Source: Novipirellula caenicola
Lineage (GTDB): Bacteria > Planctomycetota > Planctomycetia > Pirellulales > Pirellulaceae
DNA: 64,000 nt
Reading direction: 5' to 3'
Assembly: GCF_039545035.1 (NCBI RefSeq)
Contig: NZ_BAABRO010000001.1
Location: 248,001 to 312,000 of the forward strand
The notes under the pieces: model-generated
What the model saw: only the letters and a program-made list of their open reading frames with translations
Database searches by the model: none
Told to the model about the DNA's origin: nothing
In this document: piece after piece, positions 16,373 to 26,315 of the stretch
Layout: every line of letters begins with the position of its first letter
Position numbering within the stretch: position 1 is the stretch's first letter
Program-made: the position numbers and the translations under genes

Positions 16373-17635
16373 ATGAGCTCTCGCCAAGAATCGTTCCGAG
16401 CGTGGATTCCGATCCCCTTGCTGATGATCGCCAGCATCGTCCTGATGGGCGCTGCACCGGCAGAGGAACCTCGGCAGGGTTGGCCCCACCTTCGCGGCCC
16501 CCACTATGACGGCCGCTCCGCAGAAACAGGACTCGCAGACCAGTGGCCCACCGAGGGACCGCCGGTGCTTTGGACCAAAGAACTCGGCCAAGGCTATTCC
16601 GGATTTGTGATCGTCAACGACCGTGCTTACACCCAATACCAAACGCTGACCAACCAGTACGTGCTCTGCATTGACGCCGATTCGGGACGGACGATTTGGC
16701 GGTACCGCTATGATTGGGCCTACCAACCCACCGGTCTTTACCCAGGCCCTCGCAGCACTCCGACCATCGCGAACGGGCATGTCTTCTTCACCACTCCCTC
16801 CGGAGCGATCTACTGCCTCGACATCGACGGCAATCTGGTTTGGTCGCGTGATTTGACCGCGGAACTTGGCGGCAAAGGCACCGAATTCGGCTACGCCTGC
16901 TCGCCCACCGTGACCGAGGGCAAAGTAATCCTGCCGATCGGCGCGATCGACGGCAGCATGGTGGCGCTAGACCAAACCGATGGATCCATCGTTTGGAAAT
17001 CGGGCGATGAACCCGCCAGCTATACGGGGGCGTTACCAATCACCGTCGACGGACATTCACAAGTGATCGGCTATCTCGAGAACGATTTGGTTGGCTACGA
17101 CCTCGAAACCGGGGCGCGATTGTGGAGCCACCACTTGTCCAATGGCTATGACGAACACTCCGCTTGGCCAATTTTTAACGAGCCTTACCTTTGGACATCG
17201 GCACCGTTTCAAGCAGGCTCGCAGCTTTGGAAGTTGAGTGGACGGTCCAGCGAGGACGCCGGCGATGCCAGCTGCACCTCGGTTTGGCAAAGCCCGCTGA
17301 TGTCCAACGATGTCTCCTCGAGCGTATTGGTCGACGGCTATGTGTATGGCTTCGATGTTGCCGAGGCTCAATCGAAAGCCCACCGGCCGACGCGTGGCTG
17401 TTTCCGTTGTCTCGATTTTTTAACTGGCAAACAGCAATGGGCCAACGGGATCGCGAAAACGCGCCGCAAAACAGATTTCGAATCCAACCGCGACGCTGCG
17501 GTGGTGGGTCACGCCAGTGTGATTGAGGCCGACGGCAAACTGTTTTTGCTTAACGATCTCGGTGACTTGATTTTGGCCGAGGCCAATCCCAATCAGTACA
17601 TCGAACGAGGCCGAGTGCGTGTGTTAGAGAGGTGA
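16373..17635 (+). CDS. PQQ-like beta-propeller protein, 5' part of a frameshifted gene
   Basis: About 420 residues from MSSRQESFRAWIPIPLLMIA, which includes a signal-anchor segment. The product then shows repeated PQQ/WD-like blades (LRGPHYDGRSAETGLADQWP, LCIDADSGRTIWRY, YCLDIDGNLVWSRD, VALDQTDGSIVWKSG), typical of secreted PQQ-binding-like proteins common in planctomycetes. The frame ends in the middle of the last blade at RVRVLER then TGA. The blade continues in the next frame as GEISWTAPALDQGRLLVRN. Removing one A at about 17628-17630 rejoins both parts, so this is a one-base frameshift: a mutation, a sequencing error or, less likely, programmed shifting. Confidence 0.8.
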   Translation: MSSRQESFRAWIPIPLLMIASIVLMGAAPAEEPRQGWPHLRGPHYDGRSAETGLADQWPTEGPPVLWTKELGQGYSGFVIVNDRAYTQYQTLTNQYVLCIDADSGRTIWRYRYDWAYQPTGLYPGPRSTPTIANGHVFFTTPSGAIYCLDIDGNLVWSRDLTAELGGKGTEFGYACSPTVTEGKVILPIGAIDGSMVALDQTDGSIVWKSGDEPASYTGALPITVDGHSQVIGYLENDLVGYDLETGARLWSHHLSNGYDEHSAWPIFNEPYLWTSAPFQAGSQLWKLSGRSSEDAGDASCTSVWQSPLMSNDVSSSVLVDGYVYGFDVAEAQSKAHRPTRGCFRCLDFLTGKQQWANGIAKTRRKTDFESNRDAAVVGHASVIEADGKLFLLNDLGDLILAEANPNQYIERGRVRVLER

Positions 17636-18410
17636 AATCAGCTGGACCGCTCCGGCATTGGACCAAGGCCGCTTGTTGGTGAGAAACCATGGCCGCGCGG
17701 TTTGTCTGTTTGTGGGCACCCCCCAAACACATCCGCCCGAGAATTGGATGACCGCTGCCGAGGTGCCGCAGGGCCAGGTGCGAGACTACGCGTTATTGCT
17801 GGGCGTCGAACCGGAATACGCGATGGATCCGCCAACCTATCGCTGGCTGTGGCGATGGTACGCTTGCGGTGTGGCGATCTTGAGTATCGCTGGGCTCATC
17901 ACCTCGACCCTTTCGCTGGTGATCAAACGACGCATCACTGTGGATCAATACCGGATCGTGTTCGTGTCCGTTACGGTGATCCTGGGAATTGTTTCCGGAG
18001 CCCCGATCAGCATCGTAGTCGGCGACTTTCTATTCACATGGCCGGTCGCATTGTTTGCGCTGTTTGCGTTGGCAATTCAGCAAAGCGAACTCGGCCGATT
18101 CGCCGGCTCCGAACTCGGTGACTCGTTCCAACGAACTCGCCGCACTTCGAAACTCAGCTTTGCCATCTTCTTGCTCGCGTGCGTGGCCTATTTCGTCGCC
18201 TGTCGCCAAATGAGCTTGGTCACCGAGTGGTCGTTTCTGTGGGGATTCTGGGCAGCGGCTCCTGTCTTGGTCGCGACGCGTTATTGGCAAAACCGAAATG
18301 GCTGGCGATCGCGTTTGACGGAGTGGTTGATGATGCAAATCGCATTCGGATTGTATTTCGGATCAACGGCATGGTTGCTGGACTACCGTTACGATCTGGT
18401 TTGGTCTTGA
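17636..18410 (+). pseudogene. Membrane-domain 3' part of the frameshifted PQQ-repeat gene
   Basis: In-frame sequence resumes directly after the stop of the 5' part. The first residues (EISWTAPALDQGRLLVRN) complete the last propeller blade. After a linker there are about six hydrophobic segments (for example YACGVAILSIAGLITSTLSL, FLFTWPVALFALFALAI, LSFAIFLLACVAYFVA, MMQIAFGLYFGSTAWLL), so the intact protein would be a propeller anchored by a multi-pass membrane domain. No good start codon with ribosome site exists for independent translation; TTG 17658 is the first possible one. Confidence 0.7.
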
Positions 18411-18448
18411 GTCATTCACAAGGTCGGAATTTTGAAGTTGCGTCTTGA

Positions 18449-18665
18449 TCACAACCGGCGCGTCAGTTTTGATGTTGCGCAATTTGCTGTCGCGGAGCGA
18501 CATATTTCGAAAGCCTCGGACTTTAGTCCGAGGATTTTCTTGGACTAAAGTCCAAGGCTATTCCCAAAAGTGCCTCCGGCACAAAAACAGCAACTTCAAA
18601 ACGCGTCAGCAAGGAAATCTCGATATTTTCTCGGTCCCACGCTGACGCTTCGGGTTGTGATTTGC
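18449..18665. repeat. Compound inverted-repeat element A, copy 2
   Basis: The 577-base gap 18411-18987 holds no gene but is full of palindromes. The left arm (ATCACAACCGGCGCGTCAG then TTTTGATGTTGC, about 18450-18480) is matched by an inverted arm split in two: GCAACTTCAAAAC at about 18590-18602 and CTGACGCTTCGGGTTGTGAT at about 18642-18661. Between them are TGTCGCGGAGCGACA, CCTCGGACTTTAGTCCGAGG, CTTGGACTAAAGTCCAAG and TGCCTCCGGCA. The arm sequence is shared with the element at 40462-40691. Confidence 0.7.
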
Positions 18666-18874
18666 CGGAAAAAACGACAATCGTGCAACTTCAGAAGTTG
18701 GGCATCGCCATCACCCAACGCCCATTTGGAGCGACAAGCACCTTCGAACCGTGCCCCGTCCTAAGCTGCTGGAAGTAAGTCCCCCGGGCCAACCGCCCAG
18801 CCGTTCGCCCAGCCAATTGCTTAGTCTGGTCCAACGTGCCAGGTGTTCTTAGAAACCGATTCCATATTCAAACG

Positions 18875-18915
18875 AAAAAAGCGGAGTGAGTCTCTTTTTG
18901 AGAGTCTCACCCCGC
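18875..18915 (-). terminator. Rho-independent terminator of the YTV gene
   Basis: Read on the minus strand, GCGGGGTGAGACTCTC, a short A-rich loop and GAGACTCACTCCGC form a hairpin with one mismatch and one bulge, followed by six T. It lies about 75 bases after the YTV stop codon. Confidence 0.7.
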
Positions 18916-18987
18916 CTATTCGGAACACTAACGTCCTACGGTATTGCTCAGGCTTCCCTTGCGTCGGGCCTGATCAAACCCGTGTTT

Positions 18988-20724
18988 CTAGCAACCGCAA
19001 GCTGGTGCAGCTTCGCAACCGCAAGAAGGAGCTTCGTCGCAACCACATGCTGCGTCGCAGCCACAGTTGCCGTGGCTGAACAGACGACGCAACAAGCCAC
19101 GAACGGGGCCTTCGGTCGCTGGGCAGCAAACGGGAGCAGCTTCGCAGGCACCGCAAGCGTCGGCACAGCAAGATGCTGGAGCACAAACTTCAACGGGAAC
19201 TTGCTTGCAAACAACTCGTGGAACGCAACGTGTCACGGTGTAAGGCTCGCAAACTTTGCGGCACTTAGCAACCTTGATGGTCTTGGTGAAACATTCTTTC
19301 TTGTAGGTCGTGCAGCAGACGGTCTTGGTGCGGCACTCAGGAACCATCGTGCAAACCTTGTAGCAAACTTCCTTCGTACGGCACTCAGGAACCATCTTGC
19401 AGACGGTGTAGTTGCAGGTCTTTTGACGGTTTTCGCAAACGAATTTGCAAGTGGTGTAGCAAACTTCCTTCGTGCGGCACTCAGGAACCATTTTGCAGGT
19501 CGTGTAGTTGCAGGTCTTTTGACGGTTTTCGCAAACCATCGTGCAGACTTTGTAGCAAACTTCCTTCGATCGGCATTCTGGAACCATCTTGCAAGTCGTC
19601 CAGTTGACAACCTTGCTTCGGCACTCAGGAACCATCTTGCAAACGGTGTAGTTTACAACCTTGGTGCGGCACTCAGGAACTCGCTTGCACACGGTGTACG
19701 GTACTTCGCGAGTACGGCACTCACGAACGTACTTGGTGCAGCAGATTTCCTTGGTTTCGCAAGTAGGAACCCAAACCTTCTTGGTGCAAGTGGTTGGGCA
19801 ACCTTGAACACATTCAACGCGGCATTCGCCTGGGCAGTACACGCAGCGGCAAGTCGCAGGATCGTAAGTCCAAGTTCCGGGCTCACGAACGGTACGACGC
19901 ATCATTTTGCCAGGGATCGTTTCAGTAACGGTATCCCAGTGGCCACCTTTGACCTGGATGGTCTTGGTGTACTGTTGAGGAACGACAACGCTGTAGTTCT
20001 CAGTGCGAACACGTTGTTCTTGCACGGTGTTGTAGACCGTGTAGTTGATCGTACGCGATTTTTGCTCACGAACAGGAACCATCACGGTGTAGTTGATGGT
20101 CTTGCTGTGGTTTTCACGCACTGGGTTCATGACAGTGTAGTTAACTGTCTTGGTGCGAGTTTCCCACACAGGCTTACGAACGGTGTAGTTGATCACCTTT
20201 TGGTGAGTTTCGTACACCGGCTTCATGACCGTGTAGTTGATCGTCTTGGTGTGCTTTTCGTAAACGGGTTTGCGCACCGTGTAGTTGATCACTCGCGTGC
20301 GAGTTTCGTGAACGGGCTTCATCACGGTGTAGTTGATCGTCTTGGTACGATTTTCAACGTGAGGAACGTTCACGGTGTATTGAACTTCACGAGTCGTCGT
20401 GACAGGAACCATACGGGTGCCGGTCACTTCTTGATCTTCGTAGTAAGTTTCGTTGCGAGTGCGGTAACGAGTCTCTTCGACTTGCTCGTAAACCGTTTCG
20501 CTTACGTTGCGCATCACGGTGTACGTTCCGCCTGCAACAGCACCGTTGTCAACAACGGCTCCGTCACCAGCGACTGCACCTTCGGCAACGCTTCCTTCGA
20601 CAACTGTGCTTCCACAGCTGCTACAGCCTTCATAGCTGACTGCGCCGCAATAAGCAGCGCTAGCTGAGTTCACCCCGAAAACGATCGACAGGATCGTCAA
20701 CGTAGGCAACAATAACCTTTTCAT
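18988..20724 (-). CDS. Secreted YTV-repeat, Cys-rich surface protein
   Basis: 578 residues starting at MKRLLLPTLTILS, with GGAG about 8 bases upstream. Residues 1-23 are a Sec signal peptide (VNSASA before AYC). A first repeat array has about eight units of 18-20 residues with core NYTVMKPVxE and no Cys. After a short linker a second array of about ten units follows, with core CKMVPECRTKEVCYxV and Cys in every unit. The tail has a basic GLLRRLF segment and CGC(D/E) clusters. Repeats of this type define the planctomycete YTV family (Pfam YTV, from memory), found in surface proteins. Extensive disulfide cross-linking is likely. The long open frame on the opposite strand is a shadow of the repeats. 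Confidence 0.9.
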   Translation of the reverse strand: MKRLLLPTLTILSIVFGVNSASAAYCGAVSYEGCSSCGSTVVEGSVAEGAVAGDGAVVDNGAVAGGTYTVMRNVSETVYEQVEETRYRTRNETYYEDQEVTGTRMVPVTTTREVQYTVNVPHVENRTKTINYTVMKPVHETRTRVINYTVRKPVYEKHTKTINYTVMKPVYETHQKVINYTVRKPVWETRTKTVNYTVMNPVRENHSKTINYTVMVPVREQKSRTINYTVYNTVQEQRVRTENYSVVVPQQYTKTIQVKGGHWDTVTETIPGKMMRRTVREPGTWTYDPATCRCVYCPGECRVECVQGCPTTCTKKVWVPTCETKEICCTKYVRECRTREVPYTVCKRVPECRTKVVNYTVCKMVPECRSKVVNWTTCKMVPECRSKEVCYKVCTMVCENRQKTCNYTTCKMVPECRTKEVCYTTCKFVCENRQKTCNYTVCKMVPECRTKEVCYKVCTMVPECRTKTVCCTTYKKECFTKTIKVAKCRKVCEPYTVTRCVPRVVCKQVPVEVCAPASCCADACGACEAAPVCCPATEGPVRGLLRRLFSHGNCGCDAACGCDEAPSCGCEAAPACGC

Positions 20725-21507
20725 CTTCTAATCTCCACGGTAACAATACGGATTCTGGACGTAGCTTTCCTGGACCAGCGCACTAGCAACTGGCCCGGCA
20801 TCAAAATCCGTTTGGTTCGTCACAACCGTCTTCCCATGACCGATTTGCTTCGGTTCCACTGCGTAACGCACTACGCAAGATGGAAGTTGTTTCGATTGAG
20901 CAGACTTAACGCACAAGCGAGACGAATCCTGATGCACAAACTTCATCGACTACGGGTGAACAGTTACCTACGTAAAGATGACGGGCAAGGTAAAAGATTA
21001 CGTTTGGGGTGACGTGTTGGTAGGGACGTTCCATGCATACCGACTTTAACGGTTGTAACGACATCTCGCTCCAATGGGTGTCATCACACCACATTCTGTA
21101 GCAGCAAATGACCCTACCAATCGTTACAACCCTTACCACCGGACCGAAGATTTTTAAGTCTCGAACGTTCTCGTCAGAATCGACAAATTCGCCAACGCGA
21201 ATCGCAACCGCTTCGGGCGAACCGGGGCCGCATTTCGATCACCTCAGAATCCACACCAACGGCGAATAAGGTGGTCGATCCCGCCCGCAAATAGGGGCAG
21301 CCAAACTGCTACCCAACCGTGGCAACAGCGTCCCAAGGGAACCTGAACGAAGATCACGTTAACTATTTACAATCATCCAGTGGGTTTACAGTTCCCTCGA
21401 CAGCGAGCCAGACGTTATAATCCGGCATCAGCATCCTACGAATGACCCCATGATGATTGAAACGATGGTAGCGATGCCACCGATTGCGAGATGAACTTCC
21501 TCTCGTC
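20725..21507. other. Long divergent intergenic region, no gene seen
   Basis: This 783-base stretch separates the YTV gene (minus) from the kinase gene (plus). Small open frames cross it, but none has a ribosome site or protein-like composition. It should hold the YTV promoter, expected to be strong for an abundant surface protein, close to 20760-20830. None of the repeat families noted elsewhere was found here. Confidence 0.4.
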
Positions 21508-24500
21508 ATGAAAGGAAATTCAGTGAGAAACCAACAAGACTTGCCCCCCGACGCGCCGCCTGGACTTCCGCATCAATCCCCCATCCTTGCCAAACAAGGC
21601 GGTAGGAACAGACTGCGAAAGACCGTTCCCTACAATCCGGGTGGATCCGCAGCCACCCCATGCCCCGCCGTTGGGGAGTGCGTTGATCATTTTCGCATGA
21701 TCAAACCGCTCGGCGAAGGAACGTTCGGCCGTGTTTGGCTAGCGCACGACATCAGTCTAAATCGAGATGTCGCGATTAAATTTCCTAAGTTTAGTCTTGC
21801 TGCGGACCATCTCAGCACTCGCCGGTTCCAACGCGAAGCCGAAATTGCTGCGGGCTTGAGCCATCCTAATTTGATTCCCATTTTGGATGCGGTGCTGACG
21901 CCCAAGAAAGCGTACATCGTCTCGGAATACTGTCCCGGCCCGACGCTCGACCGATGGATGCACCAGCAGAACCACTTGGTTTCGATTGACACGGCCGTTT
22001 CGATCGTCACGCAGATTGCCAGCGGATTGAAAGTCGCGCATGAACGCGATTTGATGCACCGCGACATCAAACCGTCCAATGTCATCATCAGCAAGGATGA
22101 ACGAGGGCGACCGTTTGCGAATTTGACTGATTTTGGCATGGCCCGATCGATGACGGACGTCCGCGAAACCATGATCGGCACCCCGGTCGGCAGCGCACCT
22201 TACATGTCGCCTGAACAGGCGTGTGGCAGTATCGACACGCATGGCGCTCACTCGGACGTTTACTCGCTTGGCGTGATCCTGTACGAGCTCTTGACCGGCG
22301 TTTCGCCCTTTGCGGCGGCGACCCAAATGTTGACGATTCGGCGAGTGATGGAGCACGACCCGCCGCCGCCCCGCGACATCCGTCCCACGATCTCGCGCGA
22401 TCTCAGTGCGGTGGTGCAGCGGTGTTTAGAAAAGAAACCGTTTCGCCGCTACCATGACGCGGGCGAACTGTACGATGACTTGATTCGTGTTGCTCAGCGG
22501 CGGCCCACCTCCGCTCGCCCCATCGGTCGCGCTGGCCGCACGCTGCGATGGGCTCAGCGAAATCCATTGATCGCCACGCTATCCTCGGTCGCGATGATTG
22601 GTGTCTGTTTTGGCATCGCTGGCTTGTGGATGTTTGCACTGAATCAACGCCGATACGCGATTGAAAGCCAGAAACAAACGCTGGAATTACAAACGGCACT
22701 GCACTATGCGGATCAATCGAGGTCTCGGCTGCGGGCGATGCATTACGACAGCGACCTTTCGCTGGCCTACCAAATGTTCAATCGCGGGCAATACGGCGAA
22801 GCGAGACGCTTGCTCGACCTGCACCGCCCCAGCGAAGGTGAACCCGATTTGCGGAGCACCGAATGGTCGCTGCTTGATGGCGAGGTTCGTGCGAAGTACG
22901 CATTGTGGGGGCGTCACGCGAAACCGGCGCGTGAATTGGCGATCCTGCCCGACAAACAAACGGTGGTCACCACCGGCGACGACGGCATGCTAATGTTTTG
23001 GGACATCGCTACCGAAACCAAACGCCGTCAACTATCAGGATTCGCCGACCAAAGCACGGCGATCGCCGTCATGCCCGACGGCAGTTTGGCGATCCCCGGT
23101 CCGATATGGCCGTTTGGTCATCGCGGCGTCATCAGCATCGCGCCGGACACAGGCAAAACGCTTCGAGCGTTCCAACTGCATCCCACCACGATCGAGTCGA
23201 TTCGCGTTGCAGGAGACACGCTGGCTTCGGGATGTCGCTACAACGGAATCAAAGCGTGGTCATTTAGTCGGGGCCGATCGATCGATATCCCATCGGAAAT
23301 ACGCAACGAAAGCGTTGGGTTGACGCCGGACGGAAAAACCATCGTGACGGGCGATCGAAACATTGCCAAATTGCGTTTCTTTGACGCCCAATCCGGCCGC
23401 TTGTTGCGCGAAGTTGATACTCCCGGCGAAGTGCTGCAATTGGAGTGTTGTGAGAAACACGACTGGGTCGCCTACACGGTACGCAAGGAAAACGGGTTTG
23501 GAATTGCGTCCATCAATCCTCTGTCCGGTCAATCGCCCGCTTCCTCTTGGATCGCCACTCAAAGCGAACCGATGGCGTTAGCGTTTTCCGACGACGCGTT
23601 GTCCTTGGCGGTGGCCGATTTCCGCGCCGGAGTCGAGTGGTTCAAACTGACCGATACGAATCTCGACCACCAAGGATCGCCAACGTTTCGCTCCGCGACG
23701 TTTGTGTCGGGTTCGGGAGGGCGGATGACGGACGTGGATTTCTTGTCGCCCGATTCACTGGTCACCACCGGACTTGATGGTCGGGTTGAGCGGTTTTCGC
23801 CCGAGCGACTCGGACACGAATTGTTCACGCGGCCCCCATCGCCGCTGCACCGATCGGGAACCGCATTTACCTCGGATTTTCGGCACGCGTTGGTGGTGAC
23901 CTACGGTCCCGACAATATCCCCAATCGGCTCCAGTACGCGGAACTGCCCGAGCGTTGTGACATTGCCAAATCCACGTCAGGGGTCCCTACCGCAATCACC
24001 TTTCGTGACCTTTGGAAAAGCGAAGGTGCAATCCAAGCCATTGCGATCTCCGATGACGACCGCATGATCGTGACGACCGACGACCGTGGCTTGCTGAGAA
24101 CATCGACGCGATGGCAAAGCGAAAAACCGGAGCTAAAAACAACTCAGCTTCCGATGTTTGAATCTAACGACTCGTACGACGTCCTTAGCTTCTCGCCTTC
24201 AGGACGGTACTTGGCGGTCGGCGGCAAAGTTGACATGTTGCAAGTGTTTGACTTGAACGAACCGACACTGAAACCGATACTTTCACGCCCCAACGAATCA
24301 GGAACTCACTGCGTTGCTTACTCGTCGGATGACCAACAACTCGCCTTCGTGACCGGAAACGAACTGGAGGTCATCCATTTGCCTAGCCGTGCATCTCAAC
24401 GCTGGAAAACCAGCTTTGAGCGTGCGTGTTGCGTGGCATTCACCCCCGACGCCAAACGCATCGTCGTGGGTTGGGAAGATGGATCGCTGTCGTCGATTGA

Positions 24501-24864
24501 CATTAAAACCAGGAAGCAACAAGCGATGCTGCATGGCGTTACTTTCTCTGGCGAATTTGCAATGCGTCCCTCGGCGATTCACTTTCTGACGAACCAACGA
24601 CTGTTGATGATGACCGACAGCGGAAGCCTGCAATTTTGGGACATGGACAAGCAATTGCAACTGGGGACTCTGGCGGTTTGGAAGAGCAATTATTGGGACA
24701 GTTACTGTGATGCCATCCGATTGAACCACGATGCAACCCAAATGATTATGGGTTACAACAACGGCGACGATTCACGGATCTATCGCTGGAACATCCCCAC
24801 CGCGGATATGGACAAATCGCCTGCTTTTGATCCTCAGGATAACACCTATGCCAAACGTCATTGA
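21508..24864 (+). CDS. Membrane Ser/Thr protein kinase with C-terminal WD40-type repeats
   Basis: About 1118 residues. A Pkn-type kinase domain covers roughly residues 60-330: glycine loop GEGTFGRVWLAHD, lysine in VAIKFPK, catalytic HRDIKPSNVII, DFGMA and APYMSPEQACG. One transmembrane helix follows (VAMIGVCFGIAGLWMFAL). The remaining 700 residues are WD40-like blades (VTTGDDGMLMFWDIATE, VVGWEDGSLSSIDI, GSLQFWDMDKQL), probably a sensory or binding propeller. ATG 21508 was chosen; GTG 21523, five bases after AAGGAA, is equally possible. The stop overlaps the start of the prepilin-like gene, suggesting an operon. Such kinase-propeller fusions are frequent in planctomycetes. Confidence 0.93.
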   Translation: MKGNSVRNQQDLPPDAPPGLPHQSPILAKQGGRNRLRKTVPYNPGGSAATPCPAVGECVDHFRMIKPLGEGTFGRVWLAHDISLNRDVAIKFPKFSLAADHLSTRRFQREAEIAAGLSHPNLIPILDAVLTPKKAYIVSEYCPGPTLDRWMHQQNHLVSIDTAVSIVTQIASGLKVAHERDLMHRDIKPSNVIISKDERGRPFANLTDFGMARSMTDVRETMIGTPVGSAPYMSPEQACGSIDTHGAHSDVYSLGVILYELLTGVSPFAAATQMLTIRRVMEHDPPPPRDIRPTISRDLSAVVQRCLEKKPFRRYHDAGELYDDLIRVAQRRPTSARPIGRAGRTLRWAQRNPLIATLSSVAMIGVCFGIAGLWMFALNQRRYAIESQKQTLELQTALHYADQSRSRLRAMHYDSDLSLAYQMFNRGQYGEARRLLDLHRPSEGEPDLRSTEWSLLDGEVRAKYALWGRHAKPARELAILPDKQTVVTTGDDGMLMFWDIATETKRRQLSGFADQSTAIAVMPDGSLAIPGPIWPFGHRGVISIAPDTGKTLRAFQLHPTTIESIRVAGDTLASGCRYNGIKAWSFSRGRSIDIPSEIRNESVGLTPDGKTIVTGDRNIAKLRFFDAQSGRLLREVDTPGEVLQLECCEKHDWVAYTVRKENGFGIASINPLSGQSPASSWIATQSEPMALAFSDDALSLAVADFRAGVEWFKLTDTNLDHQGSPTFRSATFVSGSGGRMTDVDFLSPDSLVTTGLDGRVERFSPERLGHELFTRPPSPLHRSGTAFTSDFRHALVVTYGPDNIPNRLQYAELPERCDIAKSTSGVPTAITFRDLWKSEGAIQAIAISDDDRMIVTTDDRGLLRTSTRWQSEKPELKTTQLPMFESNDSYDVLSFSPSGRYLAVGGKVDMLQVFDLNEPTLKPILSRPNESGTHCVAYSSDDQQLAFVTGNELEVIHLPSRASQRWKTSFERACCVAFTPDAKRIVVGWEDGSLSSIDIKTRKQQAMLHGVTFSGEFAMRPSAIHFLTNQRLLMMTDSGSLQFWDMDKQLQLGTLAVWKSNYWDSYCDAIRLNHDATQMIMGYNNGDDSRIYRWNIPTADMDKSPAFDPQDNTYAKRH

Positions 24865-25900
24865 TCGCCTGTTCTACGAGAAACGCATGGTACATCGAAT
24901 TTTCAAACACCCGAGCAGGCACCATCATGGTTTCACGCTCGTGGAATTGCTGGTTGTGATCGCAATTATTGGTGTGCTGGTGGGATTGCTCTTGCCTGCG
25001 GTTCAGGCGGCACGCGAAGCATCGCGGCGAATGTCGTGCAGCAACCACTTGAAACAAATTGGTCTGGGAATCGCCAATTATCACGCCGCATTTAACTTGT
25101 TGCCGCGAGCCTGGTGGTTGGATACGCCGCCCGATGCGTTCAACGGCAAACCGTGGGGAGTGACGCTGTTGCCGTACCTCGAGCAACAAGCGATCTACGA
25201 CGAATACGATCACGAAACGTTGCCGGTCGATCAGCTCAGTCCTCGCAACGTCGCTTTAGTACAAACCCCCATCGCTGGTTATGTGTGTCCCTCGACACCG
25301 GGAAGCCCCGCGGATCGTAAATACACCTTCAATGCGGTTCCTGCCGGGTTGCCGTTCACCGCCACGAACATCGCTCCGGCCGACTATTGTCCAAGCACCG
25401 GCGTCACCGGAACCTACGCCCGACACGCGTACGGCAACCACTTGTTGGCCAACCGCGAAGGCGCAATGCAGGTTGTCAGCGCGGTATTTGGCGGCCATCA
25501 AGATGGCAGTTTCGCGGGGATCCTCGATGGGCTTTCCAATACCTTCTTGATCGGCGAACGCACCGGAGGCCCGGTCGTATTCAGTGGTGGTCGCGAAGAT
25601 CCATTGGCTACCGCCAACTTGATCGGGACCGAAGGAGGCGGCTGGGGCGATTTGGTCAATGGCGAACATTGGCTGCAAGGTTCACTGCATGGAGGACTTT
25701 CCTGGCCTCCGCAAGACGGCCCCTGTGCGATCAACTGCACCAACGCACGAGGATTCGGATTTCACAGCTTCCACGTTGGCGGTTGCTATTTTGCCTTCGC
25801 CGACGGTTCGGTGCGATTCTTTACCGAGTCGACCGATCCCAAAATCATCTCTGCCCACATTACTCGTCGCGCCGGTGAAGTCATTGAATCCGTTCAGTAG
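24848..25900 (+). CDS. Prepilin-like DUF1559 protein
   Basis: About 350 residues from MPNVIDRLFYEK. It carries a type IV prepilin-like N-terminus, HHHGFTLVELLVVIAIIG, with the Gly before Phe as cleavage site and Glu at +5. This is followed by LLPAVQAAREASRRMSCSNH and, near the end, GGCYFAFADGSVRFF. These are the landmarks of DUF1559, a large planctomycete-specific family of pseudopilin-like secreted proteins of unknown role. The gene overlaps the kinase gene by 17 bases and the next lipoprotein gene by about 26, so the three probably form one unit. ATG 24887 is an alternative start. Confidence 0.92.
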   Translation: MPNVIDRLFYEKRMVHRIFKHPSRHHHGFTLVELLVVIAIIGVLVGLLLPAVQAAREASRRMSCSNHLKQIGLGIANYHAAFNLLPRAWWLDTPPDAFNGKPWGVTLLPYLEQQAIYDEYDHETLPVDQLSPRNVALVQTPIAGYVCPSTPGSPADRKYTFNAVPAGLPFTATNIAPADYCPSTGVTGTYARHAYGNHLLANREGAMQVVSAVFGGHQDGSFAGILDGLSNTFLIGERTGGPVVFSGGREDPLATANLIGTEGGGWGDLVNGEHWLQGSLHGGLSWPPQDGPCAINCTNARGFGFHSFHVGGCYFAFADGSVRFFTESTDPKIISAHITRRAGEVIESVQ

Positions 25901-26315
25901 TGCTCAATCAGGTCTGTTTGTCTGCAGTCTGGTCACGCTTTTTTGTAGTCCAGGTTGCGGTGAATCGAGCGGCCGAGATGACATGGTGAAAATCCAGGGT
26001 GTCGTGCTGGTCGACGACGAACCGGCCGAAGGTGTCGTGCTGAGATTGCATCCGCAAACCGGCAGCGCGGCAATCTCTTCAGGAATCACCTCCGCCGACG
26101 GCAGCTTCCAAATCTCGACCTACAGTCTCGGTGACGGCGCGCCGCACGGACAATACGTGATCACGTTTGTATGGAGCGAGTTTGATACGCTGACCCGCAC
26201 CCAGGTTGGTGATCAGCTTGGCGGCAAATACGCGTTCGACGACAAATCAGAGATCAAGTGGGACATTCCCAAGATCGACGTGTTCCACGCCGGAACGATC
26301 CGGTTGCAGCGTTAA
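25875..26315 (+). CDS. Small secreted lipoprotein with a carboxypeptidase-regulatory-like fold
   Basis: About 146 residues starting at a GTG (KSLNPFSSAQ) inside the end of the DUF1559 gene. The N-terminus is hydrophobic and ends in a lipobox-like SPGC, followed by ESSGRDD. The rest (IQGVVLVDDEPAEGVVLRLH, ISSGITSADGSFQISTYSLG, HGQYVITFVW) resembles the small beta-sandwich carboxypeptidase-regulatory-like proteins that follow DUF1559 genes in many planctomycetes. The start codon is uncertain because no clear ribosome site is visible. Function unknown. Confidence 0.8.
   Translation: MKSLNPFSSAQSGLFVCSLVTLFCSPGCGESSGRDDMVKIQGVVLVDDEPAEGVVLRLHPQTGSAAISSGITSADGSFQISTYSLGDGAPHGQYVITFVWSEFDTLTRTQVGDQLGGKYAFDDKSEIKWDIPKIDVFHAGTIRLQR

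Noticed and set aside
18886-20667. 593-residue open frame on the plus strand
   Set aside because: It lies antisense to the YTV gene and reflects the repeat units read backwards; the minus strand has a signal peptide, ribosome site, terminator and a coherent repeat design.
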